Source: Clostridia bacterium (lineage in GTDB: Bacteria; Bacillota; Clostridia; Christensenellales; UBA1242). From it: 13,429 bases of DNA. The translations under genes were made by a program, and so were the position numbers. Below the pieces are notes generated by a model, which saw only the letters and a program-made list of their open reading frames with translations, was not told where the DNA came from and ran no database searches. The stretch spans positions 1 through 13,429 of the forward strand of contig CAAGCR010000002.1 in the NCBI GenBank assembly GCA_900768425.1. The letters are read 5' to 3'. Below, in pieces: positions 1 to 7,219 of the stretch (position 1 is the stretch's first letter; each line of letters begins with the position of its first letter).

Positions 1-30
1 GATTAAAATTAAACTTTTGACAAACACAGA

Positions 31-100
31 CTTTCGCTCACTGTCAGGGGAGCTGGCATTTGCGACCGCAAATGACTGAGGGGTTTCCCTGCCTATTGAT
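31..100. repeat. GC-richer palindromic repeat element
   Basis: This block stands out because its flanks are almost pure A/T. It folds into nested arms: an inner 8-base perfect inverted repeat (57-64 with 67-74, loop AC) and an outer arm (45-51 with 85-91, one G-T wobble). The pattern of GGGGAGCTG, a variable short stem, then GACTGAGGGG resembles dispersed palindromic repeats I recall from gut Firmicutes genomes, which would be intergenic and multicopy. That resemblance is from memory and only one copy lies in this window. No T-run follows, so it is not a typical terminator. Confidence 0.55.
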
Positions 101-125
101 ATTTAAAAGTATTTATTATTAGTAT
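96..125 (+). promoter_or_regulatory. weak candidate promoter for the HTH gene
   Basis: A TTGATA box (96-101) lies 18 bases before TAGTAT (120-125), just downstream of the GC-richer repeat and about 45 bases before the start codon of the first gene. The region is so AT-rich that chance matches are expected, so this is tentative. Confidence 0.25.
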
Positions 126-170
126 ATGGTTTATACAAAGCATTATATTAAATAAATAAAAGGATAAAAT

Positions 171-797
171 ATGATAACCGACAAAATTAAAGAACAGTTA
201 AGAGAATACATAAGCAAGTATTACATAAATAATATTTTAAGTGCTGATATTTCTGTATTTGAACAAACAGATTCAGATAGAGATTTTTTACGCTCAAACA
301 GAATGTGCAACTATGTAATTCCACATAAAGAGTCAAAAAGCAAAGATATTAAAGAGAGTGCATCATATGTTGACTATTCTGTTGCTGAGCCGGTGCGGGA
401 AAAATCGGCTTGTCTTGCCAAATATTCTATAGAAAGAGAAGATAAATTTGTAACCAAGCCAAAGTTTGCACAAGTTTTAATAAAGTATATAGATAGCAAA
501 CATATGACCGATTCCGAATGCTACAAAAAAGCGGGAGTTGATAGGCGATTGTTTTCTAAAATTCGCAATGATAAAGATTATACTCCATCTAAAAAAACTG
601 TATTTGCTTTTGTGTTGGCATTGCAATTAAATGTCCAACAAGCACAGGAACTTATGGAGAGTGCCGGATATGCCATATCGTATAGTTATTTGCGAGATGT
701 TATAGTTTTGTATTGCCTTGAAAATAACATTTACAACCTTTATGATGTCAATGTTCTTTTGGAAGAAAATGGTGCAGAGATGATTATTTTTGAATAG
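171..797 (+). CDS. putative HTH (lambda-repressor-like fold) protein
   Basis: A 208-residue soluble protein. Residues about 99-170 form a compact all-helical region. Residues 114-133, with a GVDRRLFSKIRND turn and second helix, look like a helix-turn-helix. They are followed by a helix rich in Ala/Leu and a short C-terminal helical part (172-205). I recognise this C-terminal block as one that recurs in Firmicutes, often annotated as an XRE-like or hypothetical protein and sometimes joined to other N-terminal domains. The N-terminus (1-20) is a short amphipathic helix, and residues 25-95 are polar and probably a linker. The start is supported by AAAAGGA six bases upstream. The stop is TAG, the only non-TAA stop in the window. 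A VWA gene follows about 250 bases downstream. DNA binding is inferred; the domain could instead mediate protein contacts. Confidence 0.7.
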   Translation: MITDKIKEQLREYISKYYINNILSADISVFEQTDSDRDFLRSNRMCNYVIPHKESKSKDIKESASYVDYSVAEPVREKSACLAKYSIEREDKFVTKPKFAQVLIKYIDSKHMTDSECYKKAGVDRRLFSKIRNDKDYTPSKKTVFAFVLALQLNVQQAQELMESAGYAISYSYLRDVIVLYCLENNIYNLYDVNVLLEENGAEMIIFE

Positions 798-820
798 GAC
801 AACATTTGTTTTGCAAAGTA

Positions 821-900
821 AATAATTATTTTTGTATGTGCTATTTTTGATAATTAAATTAATACACATATACAAAAATTATTATTAAAATATATTTTTT
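821..900 (+). terminator. AT-rich inverted repeat, possible terminator of the HTH gene
   Basis: Arms at about 821-840 and 865-883 are near-perfect reverse complements (TTTTTGTATGTG against CACATATACAAAAA, with small bulges) and enclose about 24 bases. A T-run at 895-900 follows about 12 bases after the right arm. The stem is very AT-rich and the T-run is not adjacent, so termination would be weak. It could equally be a protein binding palindrome. Confidence 0.3.
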
Positions 901-932
901 GATAACAGAATTTATGTAAATAAAGCAAATTT

Positions 933-960
933 TTGTTTTGGTACAAATTATTTTTAATAA
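933..960 (+). promoter_or_regulatory. weak candidate promoter upstream of the VWA gene
   Basis: TTGTTT (933-938) and TAATAA (955-960) are separated by 16 bases. If used, transcription would begin just before the hairpin at 970-986, placing that hairpin in the 5' leader. The match is weak and the region AT-rich. Confidence 0.2.
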
Positions 961-969
961 TCTAAAAAT

Positions 970-993
970 GTCGCTTTACAGGCGACCTTTTTT
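970..993 (+). terminator. hairpin with T-run ahead of the VWA gene
   Basis: GTCGC (970-974) pairs with GCGAC (982-986) around a 7-base loop, followed directly by CCTTTTTTATTT. This looks like a small intrinsic terminator. It either ends the upstream HTH transcript or, if a promoter lies before it, acts as an attenuator in the VWA leader. Confidence 0.5.
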
Positions 994-1044
994 ATTTCTC
1001 CTTATATTACAATAATGTCGTCATAACATAAGGAGGAAAAATAT

Positions 1045-1704
1045 ATGGCAAAAAATTTTATAGATGTAATAATAATTTTAGACAAAAGTGGTTCAATGGA
1101 AGAACTTACCGATGACACAATAGGTGGATACAATTCGTTAATACAAAAACAAAAAGATGAGAATAAGGATATGAATGTATTTGTGTCAACATATTTGTTT
1201 AATAATAGAGTAAGCACACTATGCGATGCACAAGCAATAACAAAAGTTGAACCACTTACAAGAAAAAAATATTTTGCAAGTGGTAGCACAGCACTTTACG
1301 ATGCAATAGGCTATGCAATAACTCGCGAAGATGAAAGAGTTGTTAAACTTGCAAGAAGCAAAAAACCACTACCACAAAAGACATTAATTGTGGTAACCAC
1401 AGATGGCTATGAAAACGCAAGCATAAAATATAGATATGAAGAAATCCGTAAATTAATAGGACAAAAAAAGGAAGAAGGAGTTAGTTTTCTATTTATAGGA
1501 GCAAACATAGATTCCGATACGTTTGCCGAACAAATTGGCATTGGCTCTGACTACGCATTCACTGTTCAAAATAATAGTTTGGGTGTTCGTAATATGATGG
1601 ACGGCATTCAAGCAAGTATGGTAATGTGTTGCAAATATGAAGATAGAGAAATTACAAATCAAAAAATTAAAGAAATGGTAGCAAAAAAGAAAGGTAAAAA
1701 TTAA
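1045..1704 (+). CDS. VWA domain-containing protein with intact MIDAS
   Basis: A 219-residue protein made almost entirely of one von Willebrand factor A domain. The metal-ion-dependent adhesion site is complete: DKSGS (Asp13, Ser15, Ser17), Thr82 in the GGST-like segment ASGSTAL, and Asp120 in VTTDG. Such cytoplasmic VWA proteins bind a divalent metal and usually mediate protein-protein contacts, often with AAA+ or stress-response partners. No signal peptide or membrane helix is visible; the C-terminus is a lysine-rich tail. A strong AAGGAGG (1030-1036) fixes the start. The gene follows the HTH gene but a terminator-like hairpin separates them, so co-transcription is doubtful. The partner protein is unknown. 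Family assignment is firm; the role is not. Confidence 0.88.
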   Translation: MAKNFIDVIIILDKSGSMEELTDDTIGGYNSLIQKQKDENKDMNVFVSTYLFNNRVSTLCDAQAITKVEPLTRKKYFASGSTALYDAIGYAITREDERVVKLARSKKPLPQKTLIVVTTDGYENASIKYRYEEIRKLIGQKKEEGVSFLFIGANIDSDTFAEQIGIGSDYAFTVQNNSLGVRNMMDGIQASMVMCCKYEDREITNQKIKEMVAKKKGKN

Positions 1705-1760
1705 TTAAAAATAATTAATTCAAAATATTTTAAAATTATATAAATAATTAAAAATAATTA
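1700..1760. repeat. AT-only direct repeat with palindrome
   Basis: The 16-base sequence TAATTAAAAATAATTA occurs at 1702-1717 and again at 1745-1760. Its first copy overlaps the VWA stop codon and sits in a palindrome (1700-1707 with 1712-1719). A T-rich stretch follows at about 1772-1789. It may serve as a weak 3' end signal, but low complexity could explain it. Confidence 0.3.
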
Positions 1761-1802
1761 AAAATATATTCTATTTTTTATTTTATTATCTTTGCAAAGT
1801 TT

Positions 1803-1832
1803 TTGCCAAATAATGTTTATGTGTGGTAGAAT
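1803..1832 (+). promoter_or_regulatory. promoter with extended -10 for the membrane protein gene
   Basis: TTGCCA (1803-1808), an 18-base spacer and TAGAAT (1827-1832), preceded by TGG, giving an extended -10. Transcription would start near 1839. That lies downstream of the first possible ATG at 1833 and so supports the next ATG at 1851 as the true start. Confidence 0.55.
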
Positions 1833-1850
1833 ATGGGCAAAAGGTTTTGT

Positions 1851-3491
1851 ATGGATAATAATTATAGCAAAAAATATTTAATAGAAAGATTACTTTTGCT
1901 TTCTAATGTGCAAATTGGAATTAATTCGGCTGAATGTGAAAATTATCATGAGTTCGCAGAGATGAATGATGTTTTGTTAGATGTCACAAAAATTACTGCT
2001 CAAAAAATGGGTATCAGCAAGAAAGAAGTTGATATTTTTTCTGAAATAAATGAAGAATATTTTAAAGCACAAGGCGAAAATATTTCAGAAGATTATCCGT
2101 TCTTGGATAAGGAGTTAGATTTTAGATTTTTTGAGTACAGGCATTTTGATAAATTTATAACCATTGTTGACAAGTTTATGAACGACCTTGCACAATATGC
2201 CCTAGAAAACGAAGAAGATGAAAACAAAATCATTTTCTTAGGAATGGAAACGCTCGCAAGGTTAAAAGAAAACTTATGTAAATCTTGGTTTTATGGTTTT
2301 TATGCTGACAAAATAGCTAAACGAATTAAAATAACACAAGAAGAATATGTGAAATTTTTGAAGGGAAGACTTGTAATATTAAATTTACTTACAAAATTGA
2401 AAACTCCAGAAGGTTTGAAAGCGTACAGCATTAAGGTATCATATATGCCGGATAAAGACTATTTTGATAATATTTTTGATGATAAAGAAGTTAAAAATTG
2501 TATTAAAAAAATCAATGAAAAAATTGATAGCAATGAAGAAATAAACAGTAGTTTTATACAAAACAGCTTGCCAAATATTAACGAGCGAGTTCACATCTTT
2601 AAAAGGGATAATGAAAGTTATGAAACCCGAGATGAAAGAGTAAAAAACGATTATGAAAAAGAGTTAGAACTAAGAGCGGAAATTAGTTCCTATAAAAAAG
2701 AATTGTTTGAACTTTTAAAACAAATGCTTGCCGATGAGTTAGAGCAAGAAAAAAGTGAGAACTTGCCACAGGCTCAAGAAAATATACAAGGTGAAGTGGT
2801 TTCAAAAAAGCGAACAAGTGGGGCATCATCATTATCGGGCATTGCCTTGTTTTTCTATTATTTGGGGTATCCATTTATTAAATTGGGGCAAGGCTTTTGG
2901 TGGCTATTAAAAAAAATAGGTAAGTTTTTTGCCAATATCGGCAAAGGTATTGGAAGAATATTTGGCGGTGTCGCTGGCGGAGTTGCAAGTGGAGTTGGCA
3001 GTGCGGGCATATTATCTGTGCTATTGTTGATTTTGGCTATCGGTTTAATCTTTTTATTCATTTTTTATAAACGCACTGGTGCAATGGGAACTGTTTATGA
3101 CTTTTTAGCGGGATTGCGTGACAAAGTTATTCATTTTCACCAGTTTATGACTTGGGTTGGTTGGTATAGCAATTTAGATAAATGGATACGAGATAATTCT
3201 CCAATTTTAAGTTTTATTTTATTTATACCATCTATCATTGGAATCGTAGCTGTTTTTGTGTTAGAACTTGTTTGGCTTTTAGTAAGCGGAGTTCTAGTTA
3301 TTATATTATGGCCTGTGGCTTCGGTTATTGCTGGCTTGGTTTCTTATGGGCTTCCGTTGTTAGTTATGGGTGGTCTTGGATATTTAACCATAAGACTATT
3401 TTTAGGTAAAGAAAAAACACCGGCGAGTTGGATTGTTACAACACTAACTATAATTGTTTGCATAATAGGTGCAATTTTACCACTTTTTTAA
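1851..3491 (+). CDS. multi-pass membrane protein with long helical cytosolic region, unknown function
   Basis: A 546-residue protein that I do not recognise. Residues 1-300 are soluble, charged and helical with no obvious catalytic motif; about 255-305 look like a coiled coil. A polar linker (305-325) follows. Next come a hydrophobic aromatic segment (about 331-354), a glycine-zipper-like stretch (364-386, repeated Gly-x-x-x-Gly spacing) and a strong membrane helix (388-407). At least three more hydrophobic segments follow (about 450-475, 476-515 and 527-546), and the last ends at the C-terminus. There is no signal peptide, so the soluble part is probably cytoplasmic. I chose ATG 1851 over 1833 because AAAAGG sits six bases before it and a promoter -10 box ends directly at 1832. 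The longer form would add six residues. No clear terminator follows. A membrane-anchored sensor, channel or scaffold is possible, but none is demonstrated. Confidence 0.7.
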   Translation: MDNNYSKKYLIERLLLLSNVQIGINSAECENYHEFAEMNDVLLDVTKITAQKMGISKKEVDIFSEINEEYFKAQGENISEDYPFLDKELDFRFFEYRHFDKFITIVDKFMNDLAQYALENEEDENKIIFLGMETLARLKENLCKSWFYGFYADKIAKRIKITQEEYVKFLKGRLVILNLLTKLKTPEGLKAYSIKVSYMPDKDYFDNIFDDKEVKNCIKKINEKIDSNEEINSSFIQNSLPNINERVHIFKRDNESYETRDERVKNDYEKELELRAEISSYKKELFELLKQMLADELEQEKSENLPQAQENIQGEVVSKKRTSGASSLSGIALFFYYLGYPFIKLGQGFWWLLKKIGKFFANIGKGIGRIFGGVAGGVASGVGSAGILSVLLLILAIGLIFLFIFYKRTGAMGTVYDFLAGLRDKVIHFHQFMTWVGWYSNLDKWIRDNSPILSFILFIPSIIGIVAVFVLELVWLLVSGVLVIILWPVASVIAGLVSYGLPLLVMGGLGYLTIRLFLGKEKTPASWIVTTLTIIVCIIGAILPLF

Positions 3492-3574
3492 ATTGTATTC
3501 AAAGTTTTTATAATTTCGTTTTCGTGCCACTAAATAATTGTAACTATATTGCAAAATTTTTCATATAAAAAACT

Positions 3575-4048
3575 ATGCAAAATAAACTTATAATCAAACC
3601 GAACGGTTATTACGAGGGAATAGTAAAAGGGCTTTATTCAGGTAATGAAGGTGAGGTTTTAACCTTTTTGCAAGAGATGTATCAAGCAAATATGGTTTTC
3701 CCTTTTGAAAAAGAGCAATATGAGTTTTTGAAAAAACTTTACGAAGATGATATAGAGCATACGCAAAGGCTGGCAGAAATTCTAGTTCTTATGGGCTCAG
3801 ATCCAAAACTAATAAACACGCAAAACATTTGGCTTTCTGGCAAAAGTATAGATTATGTAAAAAGTTATAAACAAATGTTATATACAAACCTAGAACTAAA
3901 AGAAAAAATAATAATAGACTACAAAACCGCAATAAATAAAATTTCGGATAGTAATATCAATTTAATTTTATCTCTAAATTTAGAAGATGAAATACTCCAT
4001 AAAAATATAATAATAAAACAAATTGAAAAAATAAATTGTAGAGATTAA
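3575..4048 (+). CDS. ferritin-like four-helix di-metal protein
   Basis: A 157-residue protein with the layout of a rubrerythrin/ferritin-like bundle. Candidate metal ligands are spaced as in that superfamily: Glu27 in helix 1, Asp59-x-x-His62 in helix 2 (EDDIEH, followed by LAEILVLMGSDP as in related clostridial proteins), Glu110 in helix 3, and Glu139-x-x-His142 in helix 4. The helix 2 Glu-x-x-His is thus changed to Asp-x-x-His. There is no rubredoxin-type Cys4 tail. Related proteins handle iron or manganese and peroxide, so oxidative stress defence in an anaerobe is plausible. The start is forced: an in-frame TAA lies three codons upstream. Yet no Shine-Dalgarno sequence precedes it, which is odd here. 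A strong terminator follows. The fold is fairly likely; the activity is unproven. Confidence 0.68.
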   Translation: MQNKLIIKPNGYYEGIVKGLYSGNEGEVLTFLQEMYQANMVFPFEKEQYEFLKKLYEDDIEHTQRLAEILVLMGSDPKLINTQNIWLSGKSIDYVKSYKQMLYTNLELKEKIIIDYKTAINKISDSNINLILSLNLEDEILHKNIIIKQIEKINCRD

Positions 4049-4054
4049 TTTATT

Positions 4055-4095
4055 AAAAAATAACATTTTAGATAATTTCTAAGGTGTTATTTTTT
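4055..4095 (+). terminator. intrinsic terminator of the ferritin-like gene
   Basis: A long stem pairs 4055-4072 with 4078-4095 (A6-TAACA against TGTTA-T6, two G-T wobbles) around a short loop, ending in a T-run. Its mirror-image A-run means it could also work on the opposite strand. Confidence 0.8.
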
Positions 4096-4145
4096 GTGCT
4101 TTTATAATTAAAATTTCCAATTGAAATAAATTTAGTTAAAATGTT

Positions 4146-4173
4146 TTGAAATTTTGAAGATATGTTGTAGAAT
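4146..4173 (+). promoter_or_regulatory. secA promoter
   Basis: TTGAAA (4146-4151), a 16-base spacer and TAGAAT (4168-4173) lie 31 bases before the secA start codon and downstream of a terminator, so secA is transcribed on its own. Confidence 0.6.
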
Positions 4174-4204
4174 AAAGTGGACTAATTATAGGAGTACAAT
4201 AAAA

Positions 4205-6901
4205 ATGGGACTTTTTTCAAGAGATTCAAGAAGTATTAAAAAATTAAAAAAGATTGCAGACCAAGTTGTTGCCCTAGAAGGCAAATACTCTGCAATGACA
4301 GATGATGAATTAAAAGAACAGACAAATGTTCTAAAAGAAAGATTAAACAATGGCGAAACATTAGACCAAATTTTGCCAGATGCTTTTGCAGTTAACAGAG
4401 AAGCCGCATATAGAGTTTTAAATATGAAACACTTTTATGTGCAAATTATGGGCGGTATTGCTTTGCATCAAGGTCGTATTGCCGAAATGGCAACAGGTGA
4501 AGGTAAAACTTTGGTTGCAACACTTCCGGCATATCTAAACGCATTAACCGGAAAAGGTGTGCATATTGTTACCGTAAACGAATATTTGGCTAAGCGTGAT
4601 GCCGAGCAAATGGGCAAAGTGCATCGTTTTTTGGGCTTAACTGTTGGCGTTTCTGTTAGCGGTATGGATGAAAATGCAAAAAGAACAGCCTATGCTTGCG
4701 ATATAACATATTCAACGAACAATGAACTAGGCTTTGATTATCTAAGAGATAACATGGTTAATCAAGCCGCTCGCCGTATGCAAAGAGGACACAACTTTGC
4801 CATCGTAGATGAGGTGGATAGCATTTTGATTGATGAAGCAAGAACTCCACTTATTATATCCGGTCAAGGCATTAAATCTTCTGATGCATATTACACAGCA
4901 CAAAAATTTGCTAAAACTTTAACTCCGGAAGAAGATTTTGAAATAGATAAAAAATTAAAAACCATTCACTTAACTGAGTCTGGTACAGCAAAAGCTGAAA
5001 AGTATTATAAAGTAGAAAACTTAGCCGATGTTAAATGTATGGAACTTAATCATTATATTTTAAATGCCCTAAAAGCGAACTATATAATGGTTGCAGATGA
5101 AAACTATATCGTTAAAGATGATGAAATTTTAATCGTTGATGAATTTACCGGTCGTTTAATGAACGGCAGACGTTTCTCTGATGGTTTGCATCAAGCAATA
5201 GAAGCAAAAGAAGGCGTTAAAATTAAAGATGAAAATAAAACACTTGCAACAATAACTTTCCAAAACTATTTCCGTCTTTATAAAAAATTAAGCGGTATGA
5301 CTGGTACTGCAAAAACAGAAGAAGCTGAATTTAATGGAATTTATAAACTAGACGTTGTTAAAATACCAACAAATAAACCTTGCATTAGAATTGATGAACC
5401 GGACATTATATATCGTACCGAAAAAGGCAAATTAAATGCCATTATTGAAGAAATTAAAGAACGCCACGCAACAGGTCAACCCATCTTGGTTGGTACTGTA
5501 AATATTGATAAATCAGAAGAATATTCACAAGCCTTAACAAGAGCGGGCATTAAACATACAGTGCTAAATGCTAAAAACCACGAAAAAGAAAGTGAAATTG
5601 TAGCACAAGCGGGCAGACTTGGTGCAGTTACTATTGCAACCAATATGGCTGGCCGTGGTACAGATATTTTGCTTGGCGGTAACCCAGAATTTATGGCTGT
5701 TAGAAAGATGGAAAACGAAAAATTCACTCCGGAAGAAATCTCTTTTGCAACATCTTTTGTTAGCAGTGAAGATGAAAATCTTAACCACGCGCGTGAAGTG
5801 TTTAAATCATATTTGGCAGAATTTAAAAAGATTACAGATGAAGAAAAAGAAAAAGTTAAACAAGCAGGCGGTTTGCATATTTTAGGCACAGAGCGTCACG
5901 AATCAAGACGTATTGACAACCAACTTCGTGGTCGTGCCGGTCGTCAAGGTGATATTGGTAGTTCGGTATTCTTCTTGTCACTGGAAGATGACTTAATTGT
6001 TCGTTTTAGCGGAACAAAATTACAATCTATTGCCGATGCATTGAAAATTGATGATTCAACTCCAATTCAAATGCGTTTAATGGCTCGACAAATTGAAAGC
6101 GCACAAAAGAAAATAGAAGCACAAAACTATGGTTCAAGAAAAACAGTTTTACGCTTTGATGATGTTATGAACACCCAAAGAGAAATTATCTATGGCGAAC
6201 GTAATAAAGTTTTAGATGGTGTTGATATTCACGACCAAATTATGCAAATGATTCCAGCCGTAATTGGCAGAATAGTTGACGAACAAGTTGATGCTGATAA
6301 ACCAAGTTTTGACTGGGATTTAAACGCAATCAATATGGGCTTGGAAGATAAATTATTCCCTAAGGGCACAAACCTTATTGATGAAAAATTTGTTGAAGAC
6401 CTAGATGCTGAAGAACTAAAAGAAAAATTGGTTAAACATATCTCTACTCGTTATCAAGAACTTTGCGACAAGACAAAAGAATTTGGTTTTGATTTCAGCA
6501 ATATAGAAAGATTTATGCTTTTAAGAGTTGTTGATAGTTTGTGGATGGATCACATTGATGAAATGAGCACATTAAAAAATGAAATCATTATTCAACAATA
6601 TGGTCAACACGACCCTGTTCTTATGTATAAGGAAGAAGGTTTCCAAATGTTTGACAAAATGGTTGAAAGAATACAAGAAGATACCATTGCTTTCTTGCTA
6701 AATAGTAAGATTGAAATAAAAATGCCAAAAGAAATGGCTGAAAAAATGATGAAAGAACACCCTGAACTTGCGGAAAAATATGAAGCAGCACAAGTTGTTG
6801 CACACACTCCGGTAACAGTTGAAAAACAACCGGGAAGAAACGATAAATGCCCTTGCGGAAGCGGTAAAAAATATAAAGACTGCTGTGGCAAGAAAAATTA
6901 A
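4205..6901 (+). CDS. secA: protein translocase subunit SecA
   Basis: SecA is the ATPase motor that pushes unfolded preproteins through the SecYEG channel. The 898-residue protein has every hallmark: Walker A ATGEGKT (96-102), Walker B VDEVD (201-205) and then the IDEARTPLIISG strand. It also has QNYFRLYKKLSGMTGTA (353-369) in the preprotein-binding/motor link, MAGRGTD (481-487) and the arginine-finger region QLRGRAGRQGD (573-583). The C-terminal SEC-C zinc tail has Cys882, Cys884, Cys893 and Cys894, the zinc-binding set that contacts SecB or ribosomes in other bacteria. A charged insertion (about 493-555) lies within the second nucleotide-binding fold. The open frame extends 17 codons upstream to 4154, but that stretch overlaps the promoter. 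AGGAG at 4191-4195 fixes ATG 4205. It is monocistronic, between its own promoter and terminator. Confidence 0.98.
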   Translation: MGLFSRDSRSIKKLKKIADQVVALEGKYSAMTDDELKEQTNVLKERLNNGETLDQILPDAFAVNREAAYRVLNMKHFYVQIMGGIALHQGRIAEMATGEGKTLVATLPAYLNALTGKGVHIVTVNEYLAKRDAEQMGKVHRFLGLTVGVSVSGMDENAKRTAYACDITYSTNNELGFDYLRDNMVNQAARRMQRGHNFAIVDEVDSILIDEARTPLIISGQGIKSSDAYYTAQKFAKTLTPEEDFEIDKKLKTIHLTESGTAKAEKYYKVENLADVKCMELNHYILNALKANYIMVADENYIVKDDEILIVDEFTGRLMNGRRFSDGLHQAIEAKEGVKIKDENKTLATITFQNYFRLYKKLSGMTGTAKTEEAEFNGIYKLDVVKIPTNKPCIRIDEPDIIYRTEKGKLNAIIEEIKERHATGQPILVGTVNIDKSEEYSQALTRAGIKHTVLNAKNHEKESEIVAQAGRLGAVTIATNMAGRGTDILLGGNPEFMAVRKMENEKFTPEEISFATSFVSSEDENLNHAREVFKSYLAEFKKITDEEKEKVKQAGGLHILGTERHESRRIDNQLRGRAGRQGDIGSSVFFLSLEDDLIVRFSGTKLQSIADALKIDDSTPIQMRLMARQIESAQKKIEAQNYGSRKTVLRFDDVMNTQREIIYGERNKVLDGVDIHDQIMQMIPAVIGRIVDEQVDADKPSFDWDLNAINMGLEDKLFPKGTNLIDEKFVEDLDAEELKEKLVKHISTRYQELCDKTKEFGFDFSNIERFMLLRVVDSLWMDHIDEMSTLKNEIIIQQYGQHDPVLMYKEEGFQMFDKMVERIQEDTIAFLLNSKIEIKMPKEMAEKMMKEHPELAEKYEAAQVVAHTPVTVEKQPGRNDKCPCGSGKKYKDCCGKKN

Positions 6902-6918
6902 TCATTAATTAAAAAATT

Positions 6919-6987
6919 AAGACAAATTTTAGAAAATCAGTAAAAATTAATTTTTATTGAACATTATCTCTAAAATTTGTCTTTTTT
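6919..6987 (+). terminator. secA intrinsic terminator
   Basis: Outer arms 6919-6933 and 6969-6983 are perfect reverse complements (15 pairs). They enclose a second perfect palindrome, TAAAAATTAATTTTTA (6941-6956), and end in a T6 run (6982-6987). This long two-tier hairpin isolates secA from downstream genes. Confidence 0.85.
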
Positions 6988-7071
6988 ATAAATAGTCATG
7001 CAATTTCATTAAAAATAACTGCAATAAATATTGAAAATATGTAAAAATTTAAAAAATTTAAAAATTGACTC

Positions 7072-7100
7072 TTGCAAAATGTCACTGAGCATATTATACT
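7072..7100 (+). promoter_or_regulatory. promoter of the two-helix membrane protein gene
   Basis: TTGCAA (7072-7077), a 17-base spacer and TATACT (7095-7100). A TTGACT also lies at 7065-7070 but its spacing to the -10 is too long. Transcription would start near 7107, giving a leader of about 110 bases. Confidence 0.55.
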
Positions 7101-7128
7101 ATATATACAAAAAGGAACATAAAAACAA

Positions 7129-7173
7129 ATGTGTTTTCACTTTTTGGTAAACAACTTTGTTTCTAAAAGATAA
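7129..7173 (+). CDS. possible 14-residue leader peptide
   Basis: A short open frame of 14 codons plus TAA lies in the leader of the membrane protein gene, encoding MCFHFLVNNFVSKR. An AAAAGGA lies about 12 bases upstream, farther than ideal. It carries no run of a single regulatory amino acid. It may be translated as a leader or may be chance. Confidence 0.2.
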   Translation: MCFHFLVNNFVSKR

Positions 7174-7219
7174 AATCATTCTTAATGAGTGAAGTATGTT
7201 CTTAAAAGGAATAAAAAAT

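Larger units (their letters stand above)
6902..7219 (+). other. intergenic region: secA terminator, promoter and leader
   Basis: This 318-base gap holds the secA terminator, then a featureless AT-rich stretch (6988-7064), a promoter (7072-7100) and a leader of about 110 bases ahead of the next gene. The leader has small inverted repeats, AAACAAA with TTTGTTT (7123-7129 with 7156-7162) and TCATT with AATGA (7177-7189), and a 14-codon open frame. Confidence 0.5.

Noticed and set aside
627..875. 82-codon open frame on the - strand overlapping the HTH gene end
   Set aside because: It covers the coding end of a better supported gene and an AT-rich palindrome, with no ribosome binding site and low-complexity composition.
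4154..4204. 17-codon N-terminal extension of SecA
   Set aside because: It overlaps the -10 box, has no ribosome binding site, and SecA proteins normally begin near the MGLF-type start found at 4205.
5476..5889. 137-codon open frame antisense to secA
   Set aside because: It lies wholly inside secA, whose protein is unmistakable and intact; the antisense product shows no domain.
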